Source of the DNA: Platanthera guangdongensis
Taxonomy: Eukaryota; Streptophyta; Magnoliopsida; Asparagales; Orchidaceae
Reading direction: 5' to 3'
Assembly: GCA_039583875.1 (NCBI GenBank)
Contig: CM077167.1
Location: forward strand, 152,909,010 to 152,973,009
DNA: 64,000 nt
Positions within the stretch are counted from its first letter, which is position 1. Each line of letters begins with the position of its first letter. Positions 17,801 to 27,681 of this stretch are shown piece by piece. Both the position numbers and the translations under genes were made by a program. The notes beneath the pieces were generated by a model. The model saw only the letters and a program-made list of their open reading frames with translations. It had not been told where the DNA came from and did not search any database.

Positions 17801-18328
17801 TTAACTGATCCTCTTCTGATTCAGTTTTTGCTTCAGTGTCTGATTGTTCATCAGAGTTGCTGCAAGAGACATTATTGCCATTAGATAAAATTCTCTTGCT
17901 CTTGACTCTTCTTCATCTTCAGTTGCACAGGATGAAGCTTTAGAGTCAGAGTCACACCAAGTGTCGAGATCAAATATTCTCTTTTTAGCTGATCCAACAT
18001 CCATTGTTGTGAGGGAGTCCCAAATATCCTTTGCTGATGAACATTCAGCAATTTCTTGAAAAATATCATCAGTCATTGATTGTGCAAGAATGTTCATTGC
18101 TTTGGCATCAGTAATCTTTAGCATTTTCTGGGCTTCTGTCCATTGAGGTGATGAAACAGAGTTGATGCTAGTTGTTTCCACTGGTTGATAAGGACCTGTC
18201 AAAATGGAATTGTAAATGACTTCATCAATAGAGTTCATAAAAAGCCTAATCCTTGCCTTCCATATTGCAAGCTTATCTAGATTGCACATAGAAGGTCCGG
18301 TGCTTGAAAATTCTTCATTTTGTGTCAT
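17801..18328 (-). pseudogene. N1 truncated gag
   Basis: Minus-strand open frame of 175 residues from ATG at 18328. It holds the N-terminal part of a copia Gag: MCNLDKLAIWKARIRLFMNS corresponds to the IWKERVRLFMEA segment of C1 Gag, followed by a YNSILTGPYQPV stretch, an AKAMNILAQSM stretch and SAKDIWDSL. It then runs to DEEESRAREFYLMA and stops; zinc knuckles are absent. The start lies about 90 nt after the primer-binding site, as expected. Family Gags are 400-680 residues, so this is about a quarter to a third of one. N2 carries a similarly cut Gag ending with the same DEEE-ARAREF motif, so the truncation was probably inherited by a propagating non-autonomous family. Whether the short protein functions is unknown. 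Confidence 0.75.
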
Positions 18329-18403
18329 GATAAACTCTTAAGAAATATAAGATCTATCAGATCGTTTTTGTTCAAGTGTTAGCCTGTGAAACCAAACAGT
18401 CTT

Positions 18404-18418
18404 GCCCTCTGATACCAA
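18404..18418 (-). promoter_or_regulatory. N1 primer-binding site
   Basis: On the minus strand TTGGTATCAGAGGGC, matching the initiator-Met tRNA 3' end; it adjoins the right LTR starting at 18420. Confidence 0.85.
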
Positions 18419-18419
18419 T

Positions 18420-19706
18420 TGAAAGAAAAAGGATAGATCTTATTTTACTCTAGTTAAATATATATGTTATAAAAAAGAGTGAGCACAACATTAAAATAAA
18501 GAAAGAGAGCAAGAAACACAGATGACACAAGGATTATAGTGGTTCCCCTAAACTTGGGTCCATCCACTCTTCTACCACCGTGGTAGGAATCCACTTTAGG
18601 TTTTTAATCAGGTGCCCTGCCACCACAAGATCTATTTTTTCAAGTGAGATCTCACAACCCTTTTGAGCTTTTGATCAGGTGCCCAAAAAACAACACAGGT
18701 TTTTGATCAGGTGCCCTGCCACCAAAGGTTTACTTTAAAGGGAGTAAAAACCCTGTACACAAGAAAGGAAAAAGAAATTGATGTTGTCTTCTCTATCAAC
18801 AGTCAGAGAGAAGACTAGTGGATGGTTGATGATGTCAAAGCTCCCCCCCTGAGATGAAGATTTGTTCAAGAAGTTGAGAGCTTTGCATATGGTGTAGGCA
18901 TTCAGATTGAAGAAGATCTTCAGAAGCTTCTTCGACTGATGTTGATGAGTCATCCCTTTGAATCCTAGAGCAGATGATGAAGAACTTTGTATATGAGTTG
19001 TTTGTTCTTCACAGATTCACTAATTCACTTTGACGAAGAACTTCAGAAGCAGATTTGTTTCTCTGTTCTCTCTCTCATGTATTCTCTGTAAGAGCCAATC
19101 TATATTCATTGTCTGATCTTGATTCTTTTTTTAGAACATTTGAATTTCCTTTAACTGTAATAGCAAAATCATTCCTGAGAAAGGTAATTGCCTTGGGATA
19201 TAATTAGCATTTAAGCCATAATTAATGCTTCCATTCAACGGCTATATTCCTTAAGAATATTAGGCATTAAATCTGAGAATCACAAACTCCTGTGATTAAG
19301 GCATCAATCACTCTGCCAGCTGTAAAATAAATAGGCCTGGAATTCTGCACAGATTTCATCGACCGGACTTCGCAGATTGTCGAGCTCAGCTTCTATTTTG
19401 TCGAGCTAAGAATCTAGCTTGAGTTCAGTGATCGTCGACCTGAGCTCGGATTTCGTCTAGCTCAGCTCAGATATGGAACTCTAAGTTCGTCGACCTGAGT
19501 TCGAATTTTGTCGAACTGAGTTTGGCTTTCGTCGAACTGAATATCTTATTGATCAAAACTACATTTCTTGGAATTCTTTCAACAATTCTGGAGAGTCCTT
19601 CTGAGGCAAACCTGGAAATAAACCTATGACCCATGACTATACATTTTGGGTCAAGCTAATCATCCTAATAGTGATCCTTTCCCAAATCATAAGTAGGGTT
19701 CCAATA
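18420..19706 (-). repeat. N1 right (5') LTR
   Basis: 1,287 bp. On the plus strand it begins TGAAAGAAAAAGG and ends TTCCAATA, so on the element strand it starts TATTGG rather than TG. The other N1 LTR shares this. It contains the stem-loop block (18538-18568) and the TCGTCGA array (about 19355-19550). Target duplication GAAAT follows at 19707. Confidence 0.9.
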
Positions 19707-19711
19707 GAAAT

Positions 19712-21122
19712 GCTATGTTCATACAAATGCAACTCATGCACATGACTCTTTGTGCACAGACCTTTAGTTCCCCCAGTTTGGAGTTAGCTAAACTCCCACG
19801 TACCTCGCATTGTGGCAAACAAAAGCTGTGGGTCGGGCCACCTCACTACTAGGCTGACATTCACACCACCCAACTTAGACCTTTGTACGCCTCAACATGA
19901 AGCACACACCACGGAGCAATTGCGTACCTTGCTGGAAAAACCACCTGTCTTTCTTTGGCTAAGTATGAACCACACTAGTCGAGTCAAGGTACTGATGTCG
20001 GCGTGAACGACTATCAAGTAACAAAGACCCACCACCATATGTTATGCACATGCAAACAAGAACTTCCGTGCCATAGGCTCCCTGGACTAACCCGTCCGTC
20101 AAAACTACCTGCCGAGCCATCGGCTCACCGGGTTAACCTGCCCATTACTAAACCCACCGAGCTTACAGCTCGAATGACCATTATAAACTAACAACCCTGA
20201 AACTACAGGTGAGTGTAAGTGGAGTTTTAGTATAGACTAATTACTCTTGTAATCAATTTACTCTTACAATTTACATTGACCTTTGACTGCCCAGGATATT
20301 CCCTGTGAAGGGTTCTCGAGGACACTAAGAACTACGATGGGTTGACTCCCAAAGCTCAAATTTCGCAAGGCACTTATTGTTATTAGTTACTACCATTTTC
20401 CCAACTCACTGATTTACTCTTGAACTATTCCTAAGTGTATTTGGACTCTCTCACTGGGGAAGGACGATCATTCGTCGCTCCCAGGTACGACCTTAACCTA
20501 GCCAACCCGGCTCTCCAACCTGACCAACATTGATGACCTCAGTCATACTCTACAAGTTAAGTATACCACATTCCCCTTTACCCCATACCTAAGTTCTCAA
20601 GATTCCCTGATATTGTTGTTTTGCTATGTGCATACCTAATGAGCTAAATGACATGAAAGAATGGTGACCCCCATAACTATTCATATGAATGCCCTAAAAT
20701 AATTATTGGGGGTCTATAATGATAATATTAGACTAAGTCCAGAAACTTGTAATTTTCTTAATTTAATTGGCATTTATTTAATTTTTCCAAAATTAAGGCC
20801 ATAGGTGATTTTGAACATGAAGTACTAGATTTACATAAGTTATGATAACCCAAATATTATGAACTCCATAAGATGCCAATAAATCAGAGAATACCAAGTT
20901 TCATAATTTTTCATAAATATTTTGGCCTCTAATTAATTAATCCATAATAAATATAATAATTATGGGTAAAGAAGGGAGTACTAAAATTTATCATCAGAAA
21001 ATTATGGAAAAATTACTGAATCTTAAGGGTGACCAGAAAGGAACTCTGACTAAAGATCATAATTTACCAAGCTCATTAGGTACCAAAATAAAATCAATAA
21101 ATTTACTTAGAAACAAGCACCT
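19712..21122 (-). repeat. Probable G0 LTR continuation and unassigned sequence
   Basis: About 1.4 kb without a convincing gene. Because N1 carries a perfect target duplication, 19712 onward must be the sequence originally next to 2279, so at least its first part should be the U3 of the G0 LTR. The later AT-rich part (20650-21122) could be LTR or flanking DNA; I could not place the boundary. Small ORFs here show no recognisable domain. Confidence 0.4.
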
Positions 21123-21452
21123 TGTTGGGTATTGTATCCACAGTAACGCAAATTTATATGAAGTCACCCTTGAACTAAGATGAATTAAGTTGTATTTGAT
21201 GTATTGTTTGAATTAAGTGTTTGCGGGACTTAATTGCCAAGTGTAGACCAATGTCAGTCTACAATGGGTCACCAAACACAGGACCATACAATGTAATCCC
21301 TCTTTGTGTGATCCATGGTGTTGACTTATGTGTAGCCACTTTATTGGGATACACTTCATTTTTCAAGCACTCGGTTTGTTGGTGAAAGACATGTTGCTGA
21401 TTCCATTGAAAAAAGGAAAATCTTCTGAAACCAAATATTTTCTAAGTGTTTC

Positions 21453-22022
21453 ACTCGAGTAGAATTATAGTACTCGAGTAGAACCTTTAGTTGTACTCGA
21501 GTAAGTCTAGTCTGGATTTCGAGTAAAGGAAAAGGTTCTCGAGAAATTTGAATATAGTTCTCGAGAGGCCAAGTCCATTACTCGAGTAGACTTCTTCTCT
21601 TTTTCGAGTTGATAGATTTTCCCTCTTCAGAAATTTTCTAAGTATTATACTCGAGTATTCAAGTTCACCACTCGAGTAGATGAGCTCTTTGACTCGAGTG
21701 ACAGAAGGAAAGTACTCGAGTAGTATCTACCCCACTCGAGTAGTGTAGTTCCTGTACTCGAGAAGCCTGTCTACTTCTCGAGAAGTCTAGTTCCAGTACT
21801 CGAGTAATCAGTTTTATCTCCTTGAATTTTCTCTAAGTCTTCTTCTCGAGATGTTCACTTCCACGTCTCTAGTAATATTTCTAGCACTCGAGTAACCCTC
21901 ATTCCACTCGAGTGATTATGTTTCTATTCTGAAATTTCATGAAGGGCTTCTTCTCGAGTAGTCTGATATTGTCTTCTCGAGAACTCATCCTAGTACTCGA
22001 GTAGTTCTTCTTTCACTCGAGT
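21453..22022 (+). repeat. Phased ACTCGAGT palindrome array in XL LTR
   Basis: Many copies of TACTCGAGTA or ACTCGAGT and relatives (TTCTCGAGAA, TTTCGAGT) at about 19-23 bp steps, for example 21453, 21472, 21495, about 21515, about 21536, about 21558, 21580. Sub-blocks are headed by TTTTCTAAGT-type motifs (CTAAGT at 21442, 21638, 21833), each 7 nt before the next TCGA core, the same rule as in C1. Non-coding. Confidence 0.85.
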
Positions 22023-22141
22023 AATTCAGTCATTTTTCCAGAAAATTTCGCTAAGTCCTAACAGACGCGATTTTCAAAATACTTGACATGATTGGTCCAC
22101 GTAGCCGTCATTTATGATAATTTTGACTGTTAGGCAGATCT

Positions 22142-22149
22142 TATATAAG
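22142..22149 (+). promoter_or_regulatory. TATA box of XL LTR
   Basis: TATATAAG in CTTATATAAGG, about 120 bp after the palindrome array, the same relative position as in C1. Confidence 0.65.
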
Positions 22150-22854
22150 GTCTTGTCATTCTGACTAACCCTAAGAAGCGTCTAAAAAGAAATTTTCTAA
22201 GAATTCTGAATTGATTTTCTCTTTCCTAAATGGAAACCGTCGCCGCTCATCGTGCAAATCGCCAAGGGCTTTCGTTCAAGAAGATTCAGACCAGTCGAGT
22301 TGCAGATCAAGATCGTTCTTCAATCTCTTCATCTTCTCTTTGATCTTGTGAGTCAACAAATTTTCAGATCAAGGATCCTGCCGTGTCCTCTTCAAAATCT
22401 TTGACAGTGCCGCAAAGTTCAAGAAGAAAGACCTTGGCAGAAAATTCCAGATCTGAGAAAAAGAAACTGTTTGCATTTCTTATTTCAATCTATTTTTTCA
22501 GGAGACTATTCTCCGAGTGTAGGAGCATTGTTCTCCGAGTTGTAGGAAGTTTTCATCTTCCGTGTGTAGATCTGTTTTGTGGATCGAGTTGTAGGAACGT
22601 CGTTCTAGGGTGTAGGATTAGTTTCAATTCGAGAATAGTGGAGTAGCCGAGTCTAGTGCTTTGCTAGATCGGTGAGTGGAAAGTGGATGTACCCAAGGTT
22701 GGGGAACCACTATAAATGTCTGTGTCCTCTGTGATTGCTTGTTTGTTATTTTTTGTGCATAGATCACTAATTTGTTTATTCCACAAAAGACGCAAGACTC
22801 ACCTATTCACCCACCCCCTCTAGGTGATTTAGGTAAGACAACTAATAAATTCAA

Positions 22855-22868
22855 TCGGTATTAGAGCC
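22855..22868 (+). promoter_or_regulatory. XL primer-binding site
   Basis: TCGGTATTAGAGCC, a mutated initiator-Met type site directly after the LTR terminus TTCA. Confidence 0.7.
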
Positions 22869-22935
22869 AGGTTGACATGAAAAGGTTAACATCTTGATCT
22901 AATCTGACCTAAGTTGTCTTTTGAGTTATCTAAGC

Positions 22936-25180
22936 ATGAACAAGGCCAAGGATTTTGCTAAGCTTCCCTTGTGTACAAAGAACAACTTCCCAAGTGGAAA
23001 GAGAGGATTAAATTATTCATGGAAGCTGTGGATCCAAGGATCTTCATGATTGTTGAAGAAGGTCCTTATGTTCCTATGACTGTCTCCACTATATATCCTA
23101 CAAAGAAGGTTCCTAAGAAGTTTATGGATCTTGATAAAGATGAGATTGCACTTGTCTCTTTAGACAAGACGACCAAAAACATTATCACAAGTGCGGTTGA
23201 TGACTCTATGTTACAGAAACTGATTCACTGCCAATCCGCTAAGGAAATGTTGCAGTCCCTCGTCACCTTGATGGAAGGAACATAAGAAGTTAGGGATGAC
23301 AGAAGATCCCTTCTAAATAAAAAAATATGAAGGCTTCCGAAAAGGACCCAAGGATACAATTGCAGATACTTTTGAAAATTTCTTCTAGATAGTTAACGAC
23401 CTAAGAGTCTGCGACCGAGTCTTCACCAACGGAGAACTGAATGATAAGTTCTTGAGATCACTGATTAAGGAATGGGATAACAAGGTCTGTGCTATTCAGG
23501 AATTTGGAAAGCTAGCTGAGACTGACCCGCAAAATCTCTTCAGAAAGCTTATGTCATATGAGCTGCAAAATAATTCGAGAAAAGCTGAAGAAGAGCAGAA
23601 TAGGTCTTCATACAAGGAGAAGTCTGTAGCCCTCAAGGCAAACACCTTAAGGAAGTCCAAGGCTGCCTCTCCTACCACAGCATAAGAAGAAAGTGAAGAA
23701 GAAACCCCGGAGCCAAGTACCTCAGGCTCAAAACTATCTGAAGGAGAGTTCTCTCTACTCTCAAGATAGTTCAAGAAATTCTTGAACAAGAAGAAGCAAT
23801 AGAGAGGCAAGTATGACTCATATAGAAGATCATGTCATGATGATGATCGGCATAAGAAAGGCTCTGGTAGCGAAGACAGATATAAATCTAAACAGAACAA
23901 ACATATTTCTGCTGACATCGTTTGTTATTGCTGCAATAAGCTAGGTCACGTTATTGCTGACTGCCCCCACAAGAAGGAGGGTGGAAAAAGAGACGAGAAG
24001 AAATCTTCTTACAATAAGAAGAGAACAGAGAGAAGCCTTGTAGCCAAGAAGGGCAAGACTCTTAGCGACTCTGACTCATCTGAGTCAAATGAAGAAGATG
24101 AAGCCTACTTTGGGCTAATGGCTCAATCTGATGATGAACAAGAACCCCAGTTCACTGTGAAGGTAAATGCTCATACTCCTCTTTCTGAATATGATGTTTC
24201 CGAACATGATCATGAGGACAGCTCTTCCGACGATAAGTCTGAACTCATGACCCAATATAAGGAGTTGATCAAAGCTTACGACAAATGTCGAAAAGTCCTG
24301 AAAACTAAACCAAAGAGATAAAGTCTTTCAAGGCTGAAGAGAGCACTTTGAGTGTCGAAGTCGCTAAGACGGACTCACTCAGAGAGAACTTCAATGCTGC
24401 CATTAAAGAATATAATAAGGCTCTCGAGCACCAAGACCTAAAATAGAAGATCATAAAATAACTGGAAGCACAACTTGAAGCAGAAAAGAAACTTGTTGAA
24501 ATTTTCTCGTAGCCTAAGACTGTCCTTCCTTTCATTGCTAAATTCTCAGCTAAGGCCAAAGGAGCTGGGATAGGCCATGTTGAAGCTTCTAGTAAATCTT
24601 CTAGGAAGAATAAGGCTCAGAGAAAGAATAAGGCGGCCAAGAAGGCTTTGGCCAAAGAGAAGGGGAAAGCTCCTCAAGATCAGACTTCTTTTAAAGTCAT
24701 ATTTCCATTGAACGAGTTTGATCTTGACTCGTCCTATTGTCACTTTGCTATGGCTACTTATGTAGAGCCCAAGTCTCGTTACCATGGATGGAATCATCCC
24801 CGTAAATTCGGTGAAAGTGTCTTTATGACACCCTATGAAGAAATTACTCTTCAGAGCCTTGACCCTATAATCATGGTCATAACATGAGAAGGCACCAAAG
24901 GTAAAGCCTATTGTAGAAAAGCCTCTCAAGGAGAAGAAGACATGTGATTGACATCACCATGAAGCATTTTCCTCCAAGAATGCTGCCCCTGCTAGACCAC
25001 CATCTCAAAAGGTCAAGCATGAGATTTTGAGGAAAAGATACAACAGGTTTGATGGTTGGTGCTGTGGCAAAATTGGTCACTTTTCCATTGACTGCTGGTT
25101 TAATTCCAGAAATTTTGTAACTTCTCAAGTTAGCAATGTGAGGGGGACCATTCATAATGTTAATACTCATCGTGGGAGCT
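22936..25180 (+). pseudogene. gag: XL gag pseudogene
   Basis: Decayed copia Gag related to that of C1. From an ATG at 22936 the frame shifts near 22970, then reads LPKWKERIKLFMEAVDPRIF and EEGPYVPM, matching C1 Gag. A stop at 23283 replaces a Glu codon and further shifts follow. Recognisable later blocks are FLRSLIKEWDNKVCAIQE, a zinc knuckle of the form CYCCNKLGHVIADC (about 23930-23970), Ser/Asp-rich acidic sequence (24060-24240) and a second knuckle, CWCCGKIGHFSIDC (about 25055-25095). So the two-knuckle Gag layout is shared with C1 and C2. The gene runs into the truncated C3 LTR near 25180; the pol junction is lost. Confidence 0.8.
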
Positions 25181-26745
25181 AGGTCGGCTTATGCTCAGCA
25201 AGTAGTTGGATCCCAGTAGGTAACCGGGCGGTTAGATACTCTATCTACGGAATCCGGCAAGAAGCGGACTGGACTAGAGCTTGGCAGACCGGCTTGGAAA
25301 AAGCCTGTGTTTTGCTCTGGTGAAGCGGCAAGTGGAAGCCGCGAAGGTCGCCAGTCAGTGCGAACAGATGCTGGAATTCGTCGGGGCTGGTGGATTGTTT
25401 CCAGTATCCTCTAGTAAGTGCGGACTGGGCCTTGTATCCAGTGGTGTGGATTTGGTTGGTTTTGAACCAAGTCCAGGTTTTGCTCAGTTCCTGGAGATCG
25501 CGCAGTGAAGCGCGGACTGCTTCTCAATCTGCCGAGCTTGGCAGCAGTGCCATGTGCCTTGAGTGCGAGGTTGGAGAATGCAGACTGGAGATTGCATCCG
25601 CAAGGGCGTGCGGACTGGAGCTGGGTCCGCTGAGTCCGACGGCTGCCTTACTGGCATGGTTATGGACTTAAGATATGCGGATTGGAATAGTCTGCGAGAT
25701 ATGTGGACTGGAGGTATCCGTATTATAAGCAGACTGGAGCTGTGTCCGCTGAGTCCGGCAGTTGCCTTGGTGGCGAGGCTGTGGGCTCGGGATAAGAGGA
25801 CTGGAGCTATGTCCGCGGATAGACGGACAGTTGTTGTACAGTTCAGATGTGGCATTCTTGTCTTGGCCTTTGGCGACAAGGCAGACTGGCGATGTGTCCG
25901 GCCTTGGTGAGGCATAGGCTGATTGGCTATCCTGCACAGGTCGCGACGGACTGGAATGTATCTGCGGTTTGCGGAGAATTATTCTTGCTGCGGGATGAGG
26001 TGGTGATCCTATCGGCTAGGTCGGTGACTACACTTCTCATCATGCCTATAAATAGGACCCATGTCACATCAAGAAGATAGCGAATGAACAGTAAGTGAGC
26101 CCGCCAATAGTTGCTGCAGACTAGATTTTAGTATCTGCGCGGTTTGTTAGACTTGAATGGTTTGTGCTGTGTAGGTTGTACGGATAGCGCTGGAAATCCA
26201 GGACTTGGCTCCGATTACGGTCAGGGACAGTGCAGACTCTACGGTTAAGCAACAGGCGGTAAACAGCAGGTCGCGGACAGCTACCAGGCAGTTTTCCTTT
26301 TGGTAACTTGTTTCCAGGATTCAATAAGTCACCTGCTTTAGGCAACCTGTTTAGTACGGCTTCGCAGCTTGTATGGTCTGGTGGCTAGACGACCTCACAG
26401 TCAAGCGGCTTGTAGATTGGCGGCTCGAGAAAACATTGGAATAACGAGCAGCCCGCGCGGCTTGGGTTGCCTCCTGGCGACCTGGCGGATTGTGCCGACT
26501 CTTTAGTGCAGCAAAATATCCGACGGCTACGTGTTGAGTCTGTGTGGATTGACTTGTCTTGGTTTTTATAATTGTTTCTGCTCTCCCTGTAGTGGATTTG
26601 GCGAATCATGTCTCGCCATGTATGTCTCGCCTTGTAAAGAAGATTACTGTTATCAATAAAGACTCTTGTTGCTCCATGTGTTTCTGGTTGTAACTACTTT
26701 TGTTGAGATAACCCCTGCTCACTCCATGATCCAGAAAATTCAACA
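25181..26745 (+). repeat. C3 left LTR (5' truncated)
   Basis: Ends CCAGAAAATTCAACA before the primer-binding site. It starts inside the LTR relative to the right copy, which begins TGTTGAAAATTGTG at 60806. TATA box TATAAATA at 26047-26054. Internal repeats include a block of about 120-bp period around GCTGAGTCCG (25611 and 25731). Open frames across it (for example 25281-26609, both strands) have no recognisable domains and are not genes. Confidence 0.8.
26047..26054 (+). promoter_or_regulatory. TATA box of C3 LTR
   Basis: TATAAATA in GCCTATAAATAGGACC, in the LTR upstream of the inferred transcript start. Confidence 0.65.
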
Positions 26746-26758
26746 TGGTATCAGATGG
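26746..26758 (+). promoter_or_regulatory. C3 primer-binding site
   Basis: TGGTATCAGATGG directly after the LTR end; an initiator-Met type site with late mismatches. Confidence 0.8.
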
Positions 26759-26831
26759 AGGTTGGAGTGGATAAGCAGTGATCAACTGAAGTGGTTGTTG
26801 CTCTTGTGAAGAGGGAACCAGTGGTTGAACC

Positions 26832-27275
26832 ATGGCGGTGGAAGATGCAAGTTGTCTTGGGATTGAACTCCTAACATAGACTAACTTTGATAGGTGGAAG
26901 TCTTGTATGGAGAGCTTTCTTCTTGGCGAGGACCTTTGGGAGGTGGGGTGCGGAGCAGGAAGACAAGATGTTACTGCTGGCAATACTGAAGAGATGAGAG
27001 CTTGGAAGGAGACAAATGCAAGTGCGGAGTCTATTCTCATGCAGATGATCTCATCATAGCACTTGGACAACATAAGTGGATGTCGGTTAGCTGCGGAGGT
27101 TTGCACTTCCCTTGATGAGTTGCTCAATAAGGTGGTGAAGGTTGCTGCGGAGGGTGGTCCTTGTACTTCATATCAATAACCGAGGAGTTGTTCTCCTAGG
27201 CATGATGGTAAGAGGAAGGAAGGACCAAGGTACTATAGATGCAAGAAACATGGTCATCTCAGGAAGGAGTATAAG
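26832..27275 (+). pseudogene. gag: C3 gag remnant
   Basis: Short, broken copia Gag. From ATG 26832 there is a stop at 26877, then an open stretch with NFDRWKSCMESFLLGEDLWE and AWKETNASAESILMQM, the W-x-x-W/LW pattern of copia Gag N-terminal domains, until a stop at 27057. Near 27230-27270 a degenerate knuckle, YRCKKHGHLRKEY, keeps only part of the Cys/His pattern. Most of Gag between them is deleted. Confidence 0.65.
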
Positions 27276-27281
27276 GTTGTC

Positions 27282-27681
27282 ATGCACTCGGAGAACGTAG
27301 CTCATGTTGAGGTTAAGGATAAGAACTTGGTTGGGTCTTCAACAAGTTCAGATACTGATCGGATGAAGGCCAGTGGTAGTGCATCTATCTGGTATGAGGG
27401 ACTGGGACATGTGAGGATGGACAAGATGAAAGCAATGGCCGTAAGAAGAGTCGTAAGAGGCCTGCTTAAATGGTCATCCTATGGCGACAGTCAAGTATGC
27501 GCGAGATGTCATCATGGTGAAGCTTTTCACCTTACGGTCGATAAGGTGCAATCTAGATGTAAATAACCTTTGGAGGTTGTCCATTGTGATCTGGTTGGAC
27601 CGACCGTCACCGCCAGTCTTGGAGGCAGCAGGTACATGCTGACATTGGTTGATGATTATTCAAGGTATACTTGGGTATTCT
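27282..27681 (+). pseudogene. pol: C3 pol, N-terminal integrase part
   Basis: Degenerate Pol following the gag remnant. WYEGLGHVRMDKMKAM resembles the integrase zinc-binding start (usually WHRRLGH) and CARCHHGEAF the later Cys-x-x-Cys. After a stop at about 27566, VHCDLVGPT and LVDDYSRYTWVF mark the start of the catalytic core, carrying its first Asp. Protease is missing. GT interrupts at VF, after 27681; the reading frame resumes at 59406 once one ATTCT copy is removed. Confidence 0.75.

Larger units (their letters stand above)
2280..19706 (-). mobile_element. N1, gag-only (TR-GAG-like) LTR retrotransposon, interrupted by C1
   Basis: A complete minus-strand LTR element flanked by the target-site duplication GAAAT (2275-2279 and 19707-19711). 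Without the 13.1-kb C1 insertion it is about 4.3 kb: a left LTR (2280-3210 plus 16291-16693), a 1.7-kb internal region (16694-18419) and a right LTR (18420-19706). The internal region has a primer-binding site, a polypurine tract and only a gag fragment. No protease, integrase, reverse transcriptase or RNase H is present. This matches the published class of non-autonomous gag-containing LTR elements; mobilisation by an autonomous copia partner is inference. Confidence 0.85.
21123..22853 (+). repeat. XL 5' LTR
   Basis: 1,731 bp, TGTTGGG...ATTCA. It carries the ACTCGAGT array (21453-22022), a TATATAAG TATA box at 22142, GAGTGTAGGA-type repeats (22510-22620), the conserved stem-loop (22682-22711, inner loop GG) and a C-rich run before its end. 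The order of parts is the same as in the C1 LTR though the primary sequence is largely different. Confidence 0.85.
21123..25180 (+). mobile_element. XL, 5' part of a copia element with XhoI-type palindromes
   Basis: Plus-strand element with a complete 5' LTR (21123-22853), primer-binding site and a decayed gag, cut at about 25180 where the C3 LTR begins. The LTR start (TGTTGGGTATTGTATCC) matches the minus-strand LTR of XR at the right end of the window. The rest of XL is not in the window. Confidence 0.8.

Noticed and set aside
19812..21183. Possible small host genes between N1 and XL.
   Set aside because: Peptides of 60-75 residues without recognisable features, in sequence that at least partly must be G0 LTR by target-duplication logic.
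24546..24929. Antisense ORF of 127 codons opposite XL gag.
   Set aside because: Shadow of the decayed gag on the other strand; no domain.
25281..26609. Several ORFs of 70-143 codons on both strands.
   Set aside because: They lie wholly in the C3 LTR, overlap each other on both strands and contain no recognisable domain.
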